A DNA stretch of 64,000 nucleotides from Novosphingobium sp. RL4 (GCF_035658495.1 NZ_CP141945.1:310001-374000); one strand, 5' to 3'; shown: positions 32,468-42,503, counted from the first letter of the stretch. Translations and numbers: made by a program. The notes: a model not told the origin generated them from the letters alone.

Positions 32468-34822
32468 ATGACCGGTAAGTTGAAAAGAACAGCATTGACG
32501 ACCAGCCTGATCGCCACCGCCGCCATGCTGGCGACGGCCCCCGCGCAGGCTCAGCAGGCCGGCGACGCGGAAGGCGGCAATACCATCGTCGTCACCGCCA
32601 AGAACCGCAAGGAAAGCCTTCAGGACGTGCCGCTGGCGATCACCGCGCTGAGCGACCAGGATCTCGCCGGTGCCCAGATCCGCGACGCGCGAGACCTCCA
32701 GAAGATCACGCCGAACCTCAGCCTTTTCGCCGGCTCGGGCCGCAACGATCCCTCGGCCTACTCGCTGCGCGGCCTGGCCCCCAATACTTCGGACGAACGC
32801 TACCAGGGCATCTCGATCTTCATCGACGGCGTGGCCCTGTCCGGGCAACTCGCCTCGCTCGATCTGGAGAACCTCCAGCGCGTGGAGATCATCAAGGGCC
32901 CGCAAAGCGCCACCTTCGGCCGCGCCACCTACAGCGGCGCGATCAACTACGTCACCGCCGATCCCTCGAGCGATGCCGTGACCGGCTTCGTCAAGGCGCG
33001 CGGCAGCCTCACCAACAAGGCGCCGGACGCCAGCTACTACTTCGGCGGCACCATTACCGCGCCGATAGTGAAGGATGCGCTATGGTTCTCTGTTTCCGGC
33101 TCGCTGATGCAGAACGGCGCCTTCGCGAAGTCGGTTGACGACGGCACCGCGATCGGGCGCGAACGCACGCAGGTCGTCTCGGGCACGCTGTTCTTCAAGC
33201 CGGACGAAAGCTTCTCGATCAAGCTGCGCGGCATGTACCAGCACGACCGCGATTCCCCGCCCGCACAAGTGGTTCAGCACCCGCGCGAATGGCTGGCAGC
33301 CGGCGTCGCGGTGGCGCCTTTCGCGCGCGGCAACGGCGCGTTCTTCCCCGCCTACCTGCCGGACGGCGACCTCGACACCATCGGCACGCAGGGCGCCACC
33401 GGCTACGGACGCGACCGCTACTTCGCCAGCGCCGTCGTCACCAAGACCTTCGGCGATTATGAACTGAGCTACCGCGGCGGCTATTTCAGGGAATCGCGCT
33501 GGGCCAATGTCGCCACCGTTCCCCGCGCGGTGCAGCCCGGACAGGACCCGGTGTTCGGCGACCTGATAACCGATGGCACGGTAACCGTGCGCAGTTCGGT
33601 GCTGGGCACCTTCCCCTCGACCGAGACTTTCGAGAACACCAGCCACCAGCTCATGCTGCTCTCCCCCGGAAGCAAACCGTTCCGCTGGCGGGCGGGGCTC
33701 TATTATTTCTGGGAGAACGATCTCTCCGCCTTCTCCGGCTACGGCACCACCGCCAATCCCAAGGGCGTGACGCGCAACGACCACCTCACCAACATGGCGG
33801 TGCTGGGCGGGTTCGACTGGGACGTCACCGACGCGCTGACGCTGAGCGGCGAAGGGCGCTACGCCCGCGAGAAGGTGTCCTCCCCCGCCTGCCCCACTTG
33901 CGTGTTCTACCCGACCTCTGTCGATTACAACAACGTCTCTGAGGACTTCAGCCCGCGTATCACCCTGAGCTACAAGGTGACGGGTGAGAGCATGATCTAT
34001 GCGCTGTTTTCCAAGGGTGTGAAAAGCGCACGGTACAGCTTCGTGAATGTCGGTGGAAACTATGTCGGGCTCGCCGCGGACCCGGAGAAGCTGTTCAACT
34101 ACGAGATCGGCAGCAAGAACACCTTCTTCGGCGGCCGCCTGACCCTCAACCTCGCCGCGTTCTATGACGAAGTGAAGGACCAGCAGCTCGTCTCCACGCA
34201 GGAACGCACGGTCAACGGCAACATCGTCAACATCGCCACGGTGGGCAACGTCGGCGCCTCGAAAATCCTTGGTTTCGAAGGCGAGGCGAACCTCCGGATA
34301 ACCCCGCGCCTGACGCTGCGCGGCTCGGTCGGCTATGCCCACCAGGAGTTCACGACCAAGACCCCGCTCATCATCAGCACCAGCTCGACTTACGGGTTCC
34401 CCGCCAGCGCGGACAATTCGATCGTGCTCGACGGGCTCACCCAGGCCAATGTGCCGGACTGGAACGGCTTCATCGGCGGCGAATACAAGTTGCCGGAAAT
34501 GGGCGGTTTTTCGCCCAGCTTCCGTCTGGACGGCGCCTATCGCGGCAGCTGGTACGCCAATCTCGCCAACACCGTGAAGGGCCGCTCGGCCTGGACCGTG
34601 GACGCGCGGATCAACTTCGCCAGCGATGCCATCGACTTCTCGCTCTTCGGCCGCAACATCCTCAACAACCAGCGCCCGACCGGCTCCGGCCTCGCCGGAG
34701 CCACCGCGACCTGCATCTTCGTGGAACGCGACACCGCCACTTACGGCTCCAACCAGCAGTGCCTCTACGCCTCGGTCCCCCGTCCGGCCGAATGGGGCAT
34801 GGAAGCCACCCTGCGCTTCTGA
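32468..34822 (+). CDS. TonB-dependent outer-membrane receptor
   Basis: 784 residues; GAGGGAAA precedes the ATG. A signal peptide (ending APAQAQ) is followed by a TonB-box-like stretch (NTIVVTAKNRKESLQDVPLAI). Next come a plug domain with IDGVALSG, VEIIKGPQSATFGRATYSGAINYVT, then a beta-barrel of about 600 residues ending in the terminal aromatic signature ATLRF. It takes up a ligand too large or scarce for porins, powered by TonB/ExbBD. It follows the GPH symporter gene, so the ligand is more likely a carbon compound than a siderophore. It is followed by a strong terminator. Confidence 0.93.
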   Translation: MTGKLKRTALTTSLIATAAMLATAPAQAQQAGDAEGGNTIVVTAKNRKESLQDVPLAITALSDQDLAGAQIRDARDLQKITPNLSLFAGSGRNDPSAYSLRGLAPNTSDERYQGISIFIDGVALSGQLASLDLENLQRVEIIKGPQSATFGRATYSGAINYVTADPSSDAVTGFVKARGSLTNKAPDASYYFGGTITAPIVKDALWFSVSGSLMQNGAFAKSVDDGTAIGRERTQVVSGTLFFKPDESFSIKLRGMYQHDRDSPPAQVVQHPREWLAAGVAVAPFARGNGAFFPAYLPDGDLDTIGTQGATGYGRDRYFASAVVTKTFGDYELSYRGGYFRESRWANVATVPRAVQPGQDPVFGDLITDGTVTVRSSVLGTFPSTETFENTSHQLMLLSPGSKPFRWRAGLYYFWENDLSAFSGYGTTANPKGVTRNDHLTNMAVLGGFDWDVTDALTLSGEGRYAREKVSSPACPTCVFYPTSVDYNNVSEDFSPRITLSYKVTGESMIYALFSKGVKSARYSFVNVGGNYVGLAADPEKLFNYEIGSKNTFFGGRLTLNLAAFYDEVKDQQLVSTQERTVNGNIVNIATVGNVGASKILGFEGEANLRITPRLTLRGSVGYAHQEFTTKTPLIISTSSTYGFPASADNSIVLDGLTQANVPDWNGFIGGEYKLPEMGGFSPSFRLDGAYRGSWYANLANTVKGRSAWTVDARINFASDAIDFSLFGRNILNNQRPTGSGLAGATATCIFVERDTATYGSNQQCLYASVPRPAEWGMEATLRF

Positions 34823-34836
34823 TCCCGCCGGCAAGC

Positions 34837-34873
34837 AAAAGGCCCGGCAGGCACATCGCCTGCCGGGCCTTTT
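34837..34873. terminator. bidirectional intrinsic terminator
   Basis: A 16-bp perfect stem (34837-34852 with 34858-34873) has T4 at the 3' end on both strands. It separates the convergent TBDR and amine-oxidase genes. Confidence 0.9.
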
Positions 34874-34894
34874 CCCGTTCGTCACGCGCGCAAA

Positions 34895-36379
34895 TCAGGC
34901 CCGCGCGCCGATCTCCACGGCAACGCGTTCACCGCTTTCCATCGCCGATTCCATGCCGAAATCGAGCCGCCGCGTATGCTCGCCCGCAAAGTGCATGACC
35001 TGCCAGGGATCGGTCATCGTCCGGGCAAAGCCGTTGACCTGGCCCGGTGCCAGGCTGAACCCGCAGCCGAGCTGGTTGGGATCGCGCATCCAGTCCTTGT
35101 AGGTGGCCAGCCGCAGAAGTCCTTTCGCAGCGGGGCGGAGGCGGACGATCTCGTTCTGGATGAAGGCTTCCGCCTCGGCATGTTCCATTTTCGCGATGGC
35201 CTGCGCGACAAGGCCGACCATGACCACCATCGCCCGGTGCCGGCCCTCGCCGGTGTGATTGTCGATCGCCCAGAACATCCCGATCGGACCATCGGTGGAG
35301 AACGAGGGCGGCAGTCCGTCTTCCTTCCAGAACGGCTTCTCGGCCGTCAGGTACATGCGCGCGGTGTTGGCATAGGGCATCGCCGAAATCGCCTGCCTTT
35401 GCAGGGGATTGTCCCTGCCCGCGACGATTTCGACACGGCGCAGCACCGAGAAGGGAACGGCGGAAATCACGAACCGCGCCGAAACTGCACTGCCGTCCGC
35501 ACAAGTCACGGTGGCGCCGCTGTCCGTCATCTCGATCCGCGCCACCTTGCGTCCGAGGCGGATGGCGTCACCCAGCTTCGCCGCCATGGCCAGCGGCAGC
35601 TGCTGGCAGCCGCCGACGATGTTGTTGGTGGAGGCGAGGCCGTCGATCATGTTGTGGTCGTTGGCCTCGCCGAAAGGATGGTCCCGCGCGTGCTGGACCG
35701 GCGACTGGCCCGTCCGGCGATCGACGCCTCCGCGCGTCTCCTCCTGCCACATGCGCAGCATCGAGGTTTCGTCGATGCCGATACCGGGCGCCGAGAACGC
35801 CGCGAGTTCGATCGCCGCCTCGCTGTAGCCGTTGCGCTTCATCAGTTCGCGCAGGGAGATGTCGTACCCGGAAAAGCGCGGGTCCAGCCAGTCGTCCACT
35901 TCCTTGAGCGGATTGAATTTCGCGGTGACGGCCTGCCCCATCAGGATCGGGTTGATCTTGCGCTCATCGCCGACGGTGCGGTTGAGCGGGTTCGATTCCC
36001 ACGTCTTCGGGTCGATCCAGGTGTCCTTGATATGACCGCCGAACGAAAGCAGGTCGCGGTCTTCCGAAACGAGCTTGAGCCCGTAGCGCTGGCAGGCGTC
36101 CAGCACGCGGGCATAGCTGCGGCCGATCTGGCTGGCGCCGACGTCGATGGGGCCGTCCACGGTCTGAACGGTCTGCACGCGCCCGCCAACCCGGTCGGAC
36201 GCTTCGAGGATGAGCACGCGCATCCCGAGATCGCGCAGGAGCTCGGCCGAATGCAGGCCGGAAAGGCCCGCGCCGATGATGACGACATCGGCCTTCTCCG
36301 CGGCGAAAGCCATGCGCGGCAGCGCGAAGGTGGCGGCGCCAAGCGCGCCCGCGCCCAGAATCTTGCGGCGAGTGAACAT
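34895..36379 (-). CDS. Tat-exported flavin amine oxidase-like protein
   Basis: 494 residues. The N-terminus is a twin-arginine signal (FTRRKILGAGALGAATFALPRMAFAAE), so it is exported with bound cofactor. The FAD-binding fold begins with VVIIGAGLSG (GAGLSG at 36-41), then LEASDRVGGRV, and closes near the C-terminus with HFAGEHT, all hallmarks of the monoamine/L-amino-acid oxidase family. It would oxidise an amine or related C-N or C-C bond in the periplasm, producing hydrogen peroxide unless it uses another acceptor. It is encoded after the TBDR at 36461 on the same strand, with a hairpin between, so its substrate may be the ligand imported by that receptor. Confidence 0.88.
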   Translation of the reverse strand: MFTRRKILGAGALGAATFALPRMAFAAEKADVVIIGAGLSGLHSAELLRDLGMRVLILEASDRVGGRVQTVQTVDGPIDVGASQIGRSYARVLDACQRYGLKLVSEDRDLLSFGGHIKDTWIDPKTWESNPLNRTVGDERKINPILMGQAVTAKFNPLKEVDDWLDPRFSGYDISLRELMKRNGYSEAAIELAAFSAPGIGIDETSMLRMWQEETRGGVDRRTGQSPVQHARDHPFGEANDHNMIDGLASTNNIVGGCQQLPLAMAAKLGDAIRLGRKVARIEMTDSGATVTCADGSAVSARFVISAVPFSVLRRVEIVAGRDNPLQRQAISAMPYANTARMYLTAEKPFWKEDGLPPSFSTDGPIGMFWAIDNHTGEGRHRAMVVMVGLVAQAIAKMEHAEAEAFIQNEIVRLRPAAKGLLRLATYKDWMRDPNQLGCGFSLAPGQVNGFARTMTDPWQVMHFAGEHTRRLDFGMESAMESGERVAVEIGARA

Positions 36380-36414
36380 GAGAACTGTCTCCAGTCTGAA
36401 AAGGAAGCTTGGAA

Positions 36415-36453
36415 CGGCCGTTCCCGGACGGGCCAGCCATCCGGGAACGGCCG
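36415..36453 (-). terminator. 14-bp hairpin after the TBDR gene
   Basis: CGGCCGTTCCCGGA pairs with TCCGGGAACGGCCG across an 11-base loop between the TBDR stop and the amine-oxidase start. There is no long T-run, so some read-through into the amine oxidase is expected. Confidence 0.6.
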
Positions 36454-36460
36454 CCTGTCA

Positions 36461-38887
36461 TCAGAAGCCCAGCTTGAGCTGCACGCCTGCGGTGCGCAGG
36501 TCGGGCAGGCCGACGAGCACGGCGTTGTAGCGCGCCAGCGAATAGCCGGGCGCAATCGCCCAGTTATCGTCGATGCTGGTATAGGCCTTGTTGTTGAAGA
36601 CGTTGTTCACGAACAGCTCTATCGAGGCCTTCCCGCGCGAAAGGCCGGTGCGCAGGTTCACCAGGTGGCGGTCCTGCGTCTTGATGAGGTTCGCCTGGTC
36701 GGACCAGACGCCCGACTTGAAGCTGTAGTCCGCCCGCGCGAACCAGCCGGCATCGTCGATCCCGCGCAAGTCCCCGCCGAGTTGCACGCCCAGGTTCGCA
36801 GACCACTTGGAAGTACGCGCCATTTCCTTGCCGCTGAAGTCGGTGATCCCGGAATAGGCGGTTACGGAAGGATTGACGAAGCTGTTGATGTCCGTGCCCG
36901 TATAGGCGCCCGCCGCATCGATGGTGACGAGATCGCCCAGCCGCAGGTGCGTTTCCGCCTCAAGCCCGTAGAGATCGGTGGAGCCGGAGTTGGCAACGCC
37001 GGTGAACAGGGTGCCGTCATCCAGCAGGAACGAACAGGACGTGATCTGCTTGCGCCACTTCGCGTAATATCCGGCCGCCGTATACGTCAGCCGGCCGTTC
37101 AGCGCCTTGCCCTTTACCCCCAGTTCGTAGTTGGTCAGCTTCTCCGGCTGCACCGTAAGCGGTACGCCCTGCTGCGCCGCCAGCTCCCGGTCACCCGAAT
37201 CCGTCGTCGAGGCCAGCAGGAAGGCGTTGAACTGCGACGGGTTCACCCCGCGCGAATAGGAGGCGTAGACCATAAGGTCCGGGTCGATCTGGAAGTTGGC
37301 GATCACGCGCGGCGTGAAGTTGCGGAACTTGTCCGAAGCCAGCTTGCTACCCGCCGCATAAGTGCCCGCCGGGACATAGATGGAATCGGCGATGGTCAGG
37401 TTGCTGTTGGCGTAGGTTGCGATCCGGTCGATCTGGTAGCGGCCTTCCGCGCTTACCGAGAAGCGATCGGTGATGTCGTAAGTGAGGCCCGCGAAGATGC
37501 CCAGGGTCTTGCTCTCGTTGCGCCCGGTGGTGCCGGGGCGGCCGCCGTAGATCGGCGTGCCGCTGCCCACCCGGTTCCACGCTTCGAGATAGCTGGCCCC
37601 GGCCACGCCGTGGACGGCGCCGAAATCGTAGTTCACCCGGCCCTCCGCCGAGTAATCGTGCATCTCCCGCTCGATCAGGTAGGGGAAGTCGTAATAGGCG
37701 GTGTTCCAGTAACTCGTGCCGGTGAAGGCCGAACTGTCGAACCCGTCCAGGTCGACCAGGGTGCTCCATTTCTCCTCGTTGTGCCCGGCCAGCAGCGAGA
37801 GCGAGAAATTGTCGTCGATCTCGTAGTCGGCGGTAAGGTGCGCGTGGATGGAATTGCGCAGCAGACCATAGTGATCGACCGTCTCGTCGCTTGAAAGCAG
37901 GCGCCCGGCAGGATTGTCGAGCCAGTTCTTGAGCTGGCTGGTGAAGCTGGTGTTGGCGCTCACCCGATTGACGAGGCCCGGCGCGGTGCCGCAGATGAAG
38001 GCATAGCCGCCCGGCGTCGTGCAATTGCTCTGGCTGCTCTGGATCACGGTGCCGCCCGGCGTCTTGATATCCGTGGCCACGAGCCGCGTCTGCGCCGAGG
38101 GTCCGTCCTCGTCACGCGTCCACATGCCGAACGCCTTGACGGTGAGCCGGTCGCTCGGCTTGGCGACGAGCAGGAGGCTGGCGCTGCGCGTCGATTCATC
38201 GCCCAGCGTGCCGCCGTCATAGCTGTTCTTCCACGATCCGCCCTTGTCGAACGCATCGCCGGTTATCCGGAACGTCAGCATGTCGCCGATGATCGGGCCT
38301 TCGACCGAGCCGCGCAGGCGCCAGTTGTCACGCGTGCCGATCATGCCCGTCAGTTGGCCGTGCCACTCTCCGCCCGGCTCCTTGTTCACGAAGTTGATCG
38401 CACCGGCAAAAGTATTGCGGCCGAAATAGGCGCTCTGCGGCCCCTTGAGGATCTCGATCCGCTCGGGATCGCTGATCGAGGTGAACGGCGAAGGCGAGGC
38501 AACCGGAACGCCGTCGATGAACATCGAGGTCGTCGTCGCATTGGTCGTCACCGGCGTGAAACCGCGCAGCGAGATCTGCTGGAAGGAACGGTCGGCATGG
38601 CCGGAAGAGCTGTTGTTGATGTTGATGCCCGGCGTCGAACTCGCCAGCGACTGCATCGAGACGATGCCCTTGGCCTCCAGCGTTTCCGAAGTCATCGCGG
38701 TCACCGTGACCGGCGTCTTCAGCAGGCTCTCCTCCCGTTTGCGGGCGGTGACGACGATATCGCCCGGCGCCATTTCAGTCGCCTGCGCCGGTGCGGACTG
38801 TCCCTGTGCGAAAGCCGGAGCGGCCCAGCATGCGAGCGCCGTTGAAAGCGCGGTGGTGAAACGTAGAATGTGACTGTTTCTGATCAT
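36461..38887 (-). CDS. TonB-dependent outer-membrane receptor
   Basis: 808 residues from the ATG at 38887, with GAGGGG upstream; the longer open frame to 39298 is intergenic. A signal peptide ends AAPAFAQ. The TonB-box/plug region has GDIVVTARKREES, then FIDGVPVAS and IEILKGPQSAYFGRNTFAGAINFV. The barrel closes with a C-terminal QLKLGF, ending in Phe. It belongs to the large sphingomonad TBDR family for organic substrates. It is divergent from another TBDR (39523), separated by 635 bases, and upstream of the amine oxidase. Confidence 0.93.
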   Translation of the reverse strand: MIRNSHILRFTTALSTALACWAAPAFAQGQSAPAQATEMAPGDIVVTARKREESLLKTPVTVTAMTSETLEAKGIVSMQSLASSTPGININNSSSGHADRSFQQISLRGFTPVTTNATTTSMFIDGVPVASPSPFTSISDPERIEILKGPQSAYFGRNTFAGAINFVNKEPGGEWHGQLTGMIGTRDNWRLRGSVEGPIIGDMLTFRITGDAFDKGGSWKNSYDGGTLGDESTRSASLLLVAKPSDRLTVKAFGMWTRDEDGPSAQTRLVATDIKTPGGTVIQSSQSNCTTPGGYAFICGTAPGLVNRVSANTSFTSQLKNWLDNPAGRLLSSDETVDHYGLLRNSIHAHLTADYEIDDNFSLSLLAGHNEEKWSTLVDLDGFDSSAFTGTSYWNTAYYDFPYLIEREMHDYSAEGRVNYDFGAVHGVAGASYLEAWNRVGSGTPIYGGRPGTTGRNESKTLGIFAGLTYDITDRFSVSAEGRYQIDRIATYANSNLTIADSIYVPAGTYAAGSKLASDKFRNFTPRVIANFQIDPDLMVYASYSRGVNPSQFNAFLLASTTDSGDRELAAQQGVPLTVQPEKLTNYELGVKGKALNGRLTYTAAGYYAKWRKQITSCSFLLDDGTLFTGVANSGSTDLYGLEAETHLRLGDLVTIDAAGAYTGTDINSFVNPSVTAYSGITDFSGKEMARTSKWSANLGVQLGGDLRGIDDAGWFARADYSFKSGVWSDQANLIKTQDRHLVNLRTGLSRGKASIELFVNNVFNNKAYTSIDDNWAIAPGYSLARYNAVLVGLPDLRTAGVQLKLGF

Positions 38888-39522
38888 GGTAGCCCCTCGA
38901 TGTTGTCCGGACCGCGCGCTTTCACGGCGCGTACCCGGAGAAGTTCCCTGTCGAACATCGACATGCGGGAAGGGCTGACCCGAACAGGTCAGAAGTTTCG
39001 TTCCAGACGAGCTTCCATCGAAAAATGAACAGAACCGCTGGGAGGCACCCCTCCTTGGCATGTCCCAGTCTTTAAAGGTCGGAATACTTGCGCATCCGGT
39101 TGCGGGGTGAACCGCGTCGCAAGCTGCTTCGTCATGACGATCGAGCGCTTGTCCATGCCCATGAGATTTACTTTCCCGCCGCCGGATCGGCGCTGAATCT
39201 GGGCCCTGTTCGCCTGTCGGATGAGGGAGCGGAAAAAATCTGTCCCGCCATGAACCCGTGCGCGGATCGTCATGGACCTTGGCGATCAATCGCGACATTC
39301 AGGTTCCGCACCGCTTCATGTCCGACCATCGGTGATCCGCGTGGATCACGATCGCCGGAGGGCGTGCCTGCTGCATCTCCGCCCCGTCGGGACGTGCAGG
39401 AAGACATGGCAGGCAGGGGAAACCCCCGCCCGCAGCCCGGGAAGACAGGTGCCGCACCAAGCCGACGCAGAGCGGTCCGGTGACGAAAAAGCAAGGTTCA
39501 GGTTCAAATCGGAGTTTTTCAA
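38888..39522. promoter_or_regulatory. 635-base gene-free region between divergent TBDR genes
   Basis: No open frame here has support; those present are shadows. I see CTGACC-N6-GGTCAG at 38975-38992 about 90 bases before the minus-strand TBDR, and GTGATCC-N4-GGATCAC at 39332-39349 on the plus side. The minus strand reads GACTGGGACA at 39070-39061, as also found before the TBDR at 32468. GGAG precedes the plus-strand TBDR start. The length leaves room for a small RNA, but I found no terminator-like hairpin with a T-run inside it. Confidence 0.5.
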
Positions 39523-41661
39523 ATGAAGAAGTCTGTCATGCGGGTGCTGCTGGTCGCAACGGCACTCACCGCGCTTCCTGCCGTCGCCATGGCCCAGGAA
39601 ACACCGCAAGCAGGGTCGGAACAGGACGCCCCGCAACAGGGCTTCGGAGACATCGTGGTCAGCGCCCAGCGCATCGACCAGCGGCTCCAGGACGTTCCGG
39701 TCTCGGTAACCGCCATCACCGCCGAGGAGATCGAGACCCGCCAGGTGCTCTCCCCCACCGATATCGGCCGCCTCGCCCCCAACGTGAACCTCAGTTCGGT
39801 GACCGGCGGCAGCGCCGGCCTCACCGCCTATATCCGCGGCGGCGGCGTGACGGACGGCGGCTACATCATGTCGGAGCCGGAAGTCGCGCTTTACGTGAAC
39901 GACGTCTACAACGCCCGCATGCAGGCCGCCCTGCTGGACTTTGCCGAGATCGAGCGGATCGAGGTGCTGCGCGGCCCGCAAGGCGTGCTCTACGGCCGTA
40001 ACGCGGCGGCGGGCGCGATCAACATCATCACCAAGCAGCCTGCCGACACGCTGACCGGCAACGTGCAGGTCGGCTACGGCACGTGGAACGAACGCCGCGT
40101 GAAGGGCTACCTTTCGGTTCCGCTCAGCAAGGACGGCAAGTGGGCCTTCTCGCTCAACGGCATCGTCCGCGCGCGAGACGGCGGCCGCCAGTACAATGCC
40201 ACGCTGGACCGGAAGGTCGGCAAGGAAGACTTCCAGGGCGGCCAGTTCGATCTCGCCTACAAGGGCGACGCCGTTAAGGGGCGGCTCAACCTGTTCTATG
40301 TCCATCTCAACAGCGACGGCCAATGGGCCAGCAACACCGTCACTGGCGACGACGGCAAGATCGTGCCGCTCTCCGGCTCCTACCGCACCGTGCTCTCGCC
40401 CTTCCCGTCCTATACCGCCGTCACGCAGAAGGGCGGATCGCTGCGCCTTTCCGCCGATTATCCGGGCGGCACCATCACCTCGATCACCGCCTATTCGCGC
40501 CTGAAGGACCGCTGGGGCGAAGACTTCTCCGGCGGCGTCTACCCTTCGATGATCGAGGGCAGCGGCGATACGCCGATCTCGCTGTTCGAACGCGAAAGCC
40601 GCTCGAAGTCATGGCAGGCCAGTCAGGAGACCCAGTTCGCCGGGTCGCTGGCGGACGATCTGGTGAACTATGTCGTCGGGCTCTACTACTTCCACGAGCA
40701 GGGCGATCAGGACATGAACTCCACGATCTTCTTCGCCCCCTCTACCACCCGGTTCCATGCCGAGACGAATGCCTGGGCGGGCTACGGCCAGTTCACCTTC
40801 AACGTGACCGACAAGCTCGCACTCGTGGCGGGCGGCCGGTACACGCTGGAAGACAAGAGCCTGGACGCCACGCTGGCCGGCACGCCCGCGATCAGCCGGG
40901 ACCACTACGAGAAGTTCACGCCCAAGCTCGGCGTCAACTTCAAGCCCTCGCGCGACATGCTGCTCTATGCCTCGTACACGGTCGGCTTCAAGTCAGGCGG
41001 CTACAACGGCCTCGCCTCCACCGCCGCGCAACTGGCCACCGCCTATCGTCCGGAGACCACGAAAGCTTGGGAAGCAGGCGTGAAGGCCGATATCGGCCGG
41101 ACCGTTCGCGGCTCCATTGCCGGCTTCGTCAACAAGATCACGGACCGCCAGGAAACCGTGAACCTCAATGACGGCGGCTTCCTTGTCGAGAACTACAACG
41201 TGAGGATTTCCGGCATCGAGGCAGAGCTGGCCTGGCGCCCGCTTACCGGGCTCCAGATCTGGGGCAATGGCTCGATCAACCGGGGCAAATACCTCTCCAC
41301 CGACTCCGCCGTCGGTTCGCTGATCGGCAAGAACCCGCCCTCGTTGCCCAAGTACCAGGGCACCATCGGCGTGGACTACTCGCTGCCGGTCGGTCCAGGC
41401 ACGGCCAAGCTCGGCGCCGACGCCGCCTTCCGCGACCAGTACTTCTCGACGCCGGACAATCTGGAGGTCGGCCACGTCAAGGCGACCCAGTTGTTCAACG
41501 CCTATGCCGGATACGACGTGGGCCCATGGAACTTCCAGATCGCCGGCAAGAACCTGTTCAACCAGACCTACTGGACGACCGGCTTCGGCTTTTCGGTGAT
41601 CAACCCGCGCATCATGGCCAATCCGCGCACGGTGCTGGGCACGGTGAAGTACAGCTTCTAG
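39523..41661 (+). CDS. TonB-dependent outer-membrane receptor
   Basis: 712 residues; GGAG lies eight bases before the ATG. The signal peptide ends AVAMAQ. The plug shows FGDIVVSAQRIDQRLQDVPVSVTAI, then YVNDVYNARMQAALLDFAEIERIEVLRGPQGVLYGRNAAAGAINIIT. The barrel ends GTVKYSF. It resembles the receptors at 53250 and 60340 more than the one at 32468. A GC-rich hairpin (41671-41699) follows, then an SDR dehydrogenase gene on the same strand that may handle the imported substrate. Confidence 0.93.
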   Translation: MKKSVMRVLLVATALTALPAVAMAQETPQAGSEQDAPQQGFGDIVVSAQRIDQRLQDVPVSVTAITAEEIETRQVLSPTDIGRLAPNVNLSSVTGGSAGLTAYIRGGGVTDGGYIMSEPEVALYVNDVYNARMQAALLDFAEIERIEVLRGPQGVLYGRNAAAGAINIITKQPADTLTGNVQVGYGTWNERRVKGYLSVPLSKDGKWAFSLNGIVRARDGGRQYNATLDRKVGKEDFQGGQFDLAYKGDAVKGRLNLFYVHLNSDGQWASNTVTGDDGKIVPLSGSYRTVLSPFPSYTAVTQKGGSLRLSADYPGGTITSITAYSRLKDRWGEDFSGGVYPSMIEGSGDTPISLFERESRSKSWQASQETQFAGSLADDLVNYVVGLYYFHEQGDQDMNSTIFFAPSTTRFHAETNAWAGYGQFTFNVTDKLALVAGGRYTLEDKSLDATLAGTPAISRDHYEKFTPKLGVNFKPSRDMLLYASYTVGFKSGGYNGLASTAAQLATAYRPETTKAWEAGVKADIGRTVRGSIAGFVNKITDRQETVNLNDGGFLVENYNVRISGIEAELAWRPLTGLQIWGNGSINRGKYLSTDSAVGSLIGKNPPSLPKYQGTIGVDYSLPVGPGTAKLGADAAFRDQYFSTPDNLEVGHVKATQLFNAYAGYDVGPWNFQIAGKNLFNQTYWTTGFGFSVINPRIMANPRTVLGTVKYSF

Positions 41662-41670
41662 CAACGTCCC

Positions 41671-41699
41671 GGCGGGCTCCCCTCGGCCGGGAGCCCGCC
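41671..41699 (+). terminator. 11-bp hairpin after the TBDR gene
   Basis: GGCGGGCTCCC pairs with GGGAGCCCGCC across a seven-base loop. No T-run follows. It probably reduces but does not abolish read-through into the SDR gene. Confidence 0.6.
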
Positions 41700-41741
41700 T
41701 CCCGCGATCGGCGGCCGCAGGCGTCATGGAGTGCAAAGGAA

Positions 41742-42503
41742 ATGAACAACGCGCGGTTTTCCGGCCTCAACGTCGTCGTCACCGGGGGACGCGGCGGCAT
41801 CGGCGCTGCCATCGTCTCGGCCTTTGCCGCCGAAGGAGCCCGCGTGGTGAGCGCGGATCTCGCCTGCGAGGATGAGGATGGCGGCACCGGCAAGGCCCTT
41901 GTCCTCGAACGCCGCCTGGACGTCACCAGCGAAGCGTCCTGGTCCGGCCTGCTCGATTTCGTGGATACCCATCTCGGCGGACTGGATGTCCTGGTGAACA
42001 ACGCCGGGTTCTATCTGCCCGACATCGCCTTCGAGGACATGCCGCTGGACCTGTGGCAGCGCCATTTCGCCATCAATTGCGACGGCACTTTCCTCGGCTG
42101 CAAGCATGCGATCCGGCATATGAAGGGGCGTGGCGGCGGCTCCGTGGTCAACCTGGGGTCGGGCATGTCGATCACCGCCAACCCGAACGGCGCGGCCTAC
42201 TGCGCCTCCAAGGCCGCTGCGCTCATGACCACCAGGGCGGCGGCGCGGGCGGCAGGCCGCTACGGTATCAGGGTCAACGCCGTGCTGCCCGGCGCCGTCC
42301 CCACCCCGATGCTCATGGGCAACATGCACGGCGGCGAGACCGAGAGCGAATTCCTCGCCCGCATGGAGAGTTTCAGCCCGCTCGGCCTGCTGGCCACGCC
42401 CGAGGATATCGCCCGCGCCGTGCTGTTCCTCGCAGATCCCGCCAACCGCGCCATTTCCGGCATCCATGTCCCGGTGGACGGCGGGAACATCCCCGGCGCC
42501 TGA
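41742..42503 (+). CDS. short-chain dehydrogenase/reductase (SDR)
   Basis: 253 residues from the ATG at 41742, with AAAGGA upstream; the open frame from 41526 lies within the TBDR gene. The Rossmann cofactor loop is TGGRGGIG (14-21), followed by NNAG near 86-89. The active site has a Ser in NLGSGMS and Y153-x3-K157 in YCASK. It is a classical SDR that oxidises or reduces an alcohol/ketone with NAD(P)(H). D39 after the second strand (VVSADLA) favours NAD(H). It follows the TBDR at 39523 and probably belongs to the same metabolic unit. Confidence 0.9.
   Translation: MNNARFSGLNVVVTGGRGGIGAAIVSAFAAEGARVVSADLACEDEDGGTGKALVLERRLDVTSEASWSGLLDFVDTHLGGLDVLVNNAGFYLPDIAFEDMPLDLWQRHFAINCDGTFLGCKHAIRHMKGRGGGSVVNLGSGMSITANPNGAAYCASKAAALMTTRAAARAAGRYGIRVNAVLPGAVPTPMLMGNMHGGETESEFLARMESFSPLGLLATPEDIARAVLFLADPANRAISGIHVPVDGGNIPGA

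Noticed and set aside
33080..34885. 601-codon minus-strand frame opposite the TBDR at 32468
   Set aside because: No recognisable domain, and the TBDR on the plus strand is certain.
34976..37894. 972-codon plus-strand frame
   Set aside because: It spans the amine oxidase and half of a TBDR in antisense and has no family signature.
38989..39298. Minus-strand frame upstream of the TBDR at 36461, as an extension or a small gene
   Set aside because: No signal peptide at its start, whereas the ATG at 38887 has GAGGGG and a perfect signal peptide.
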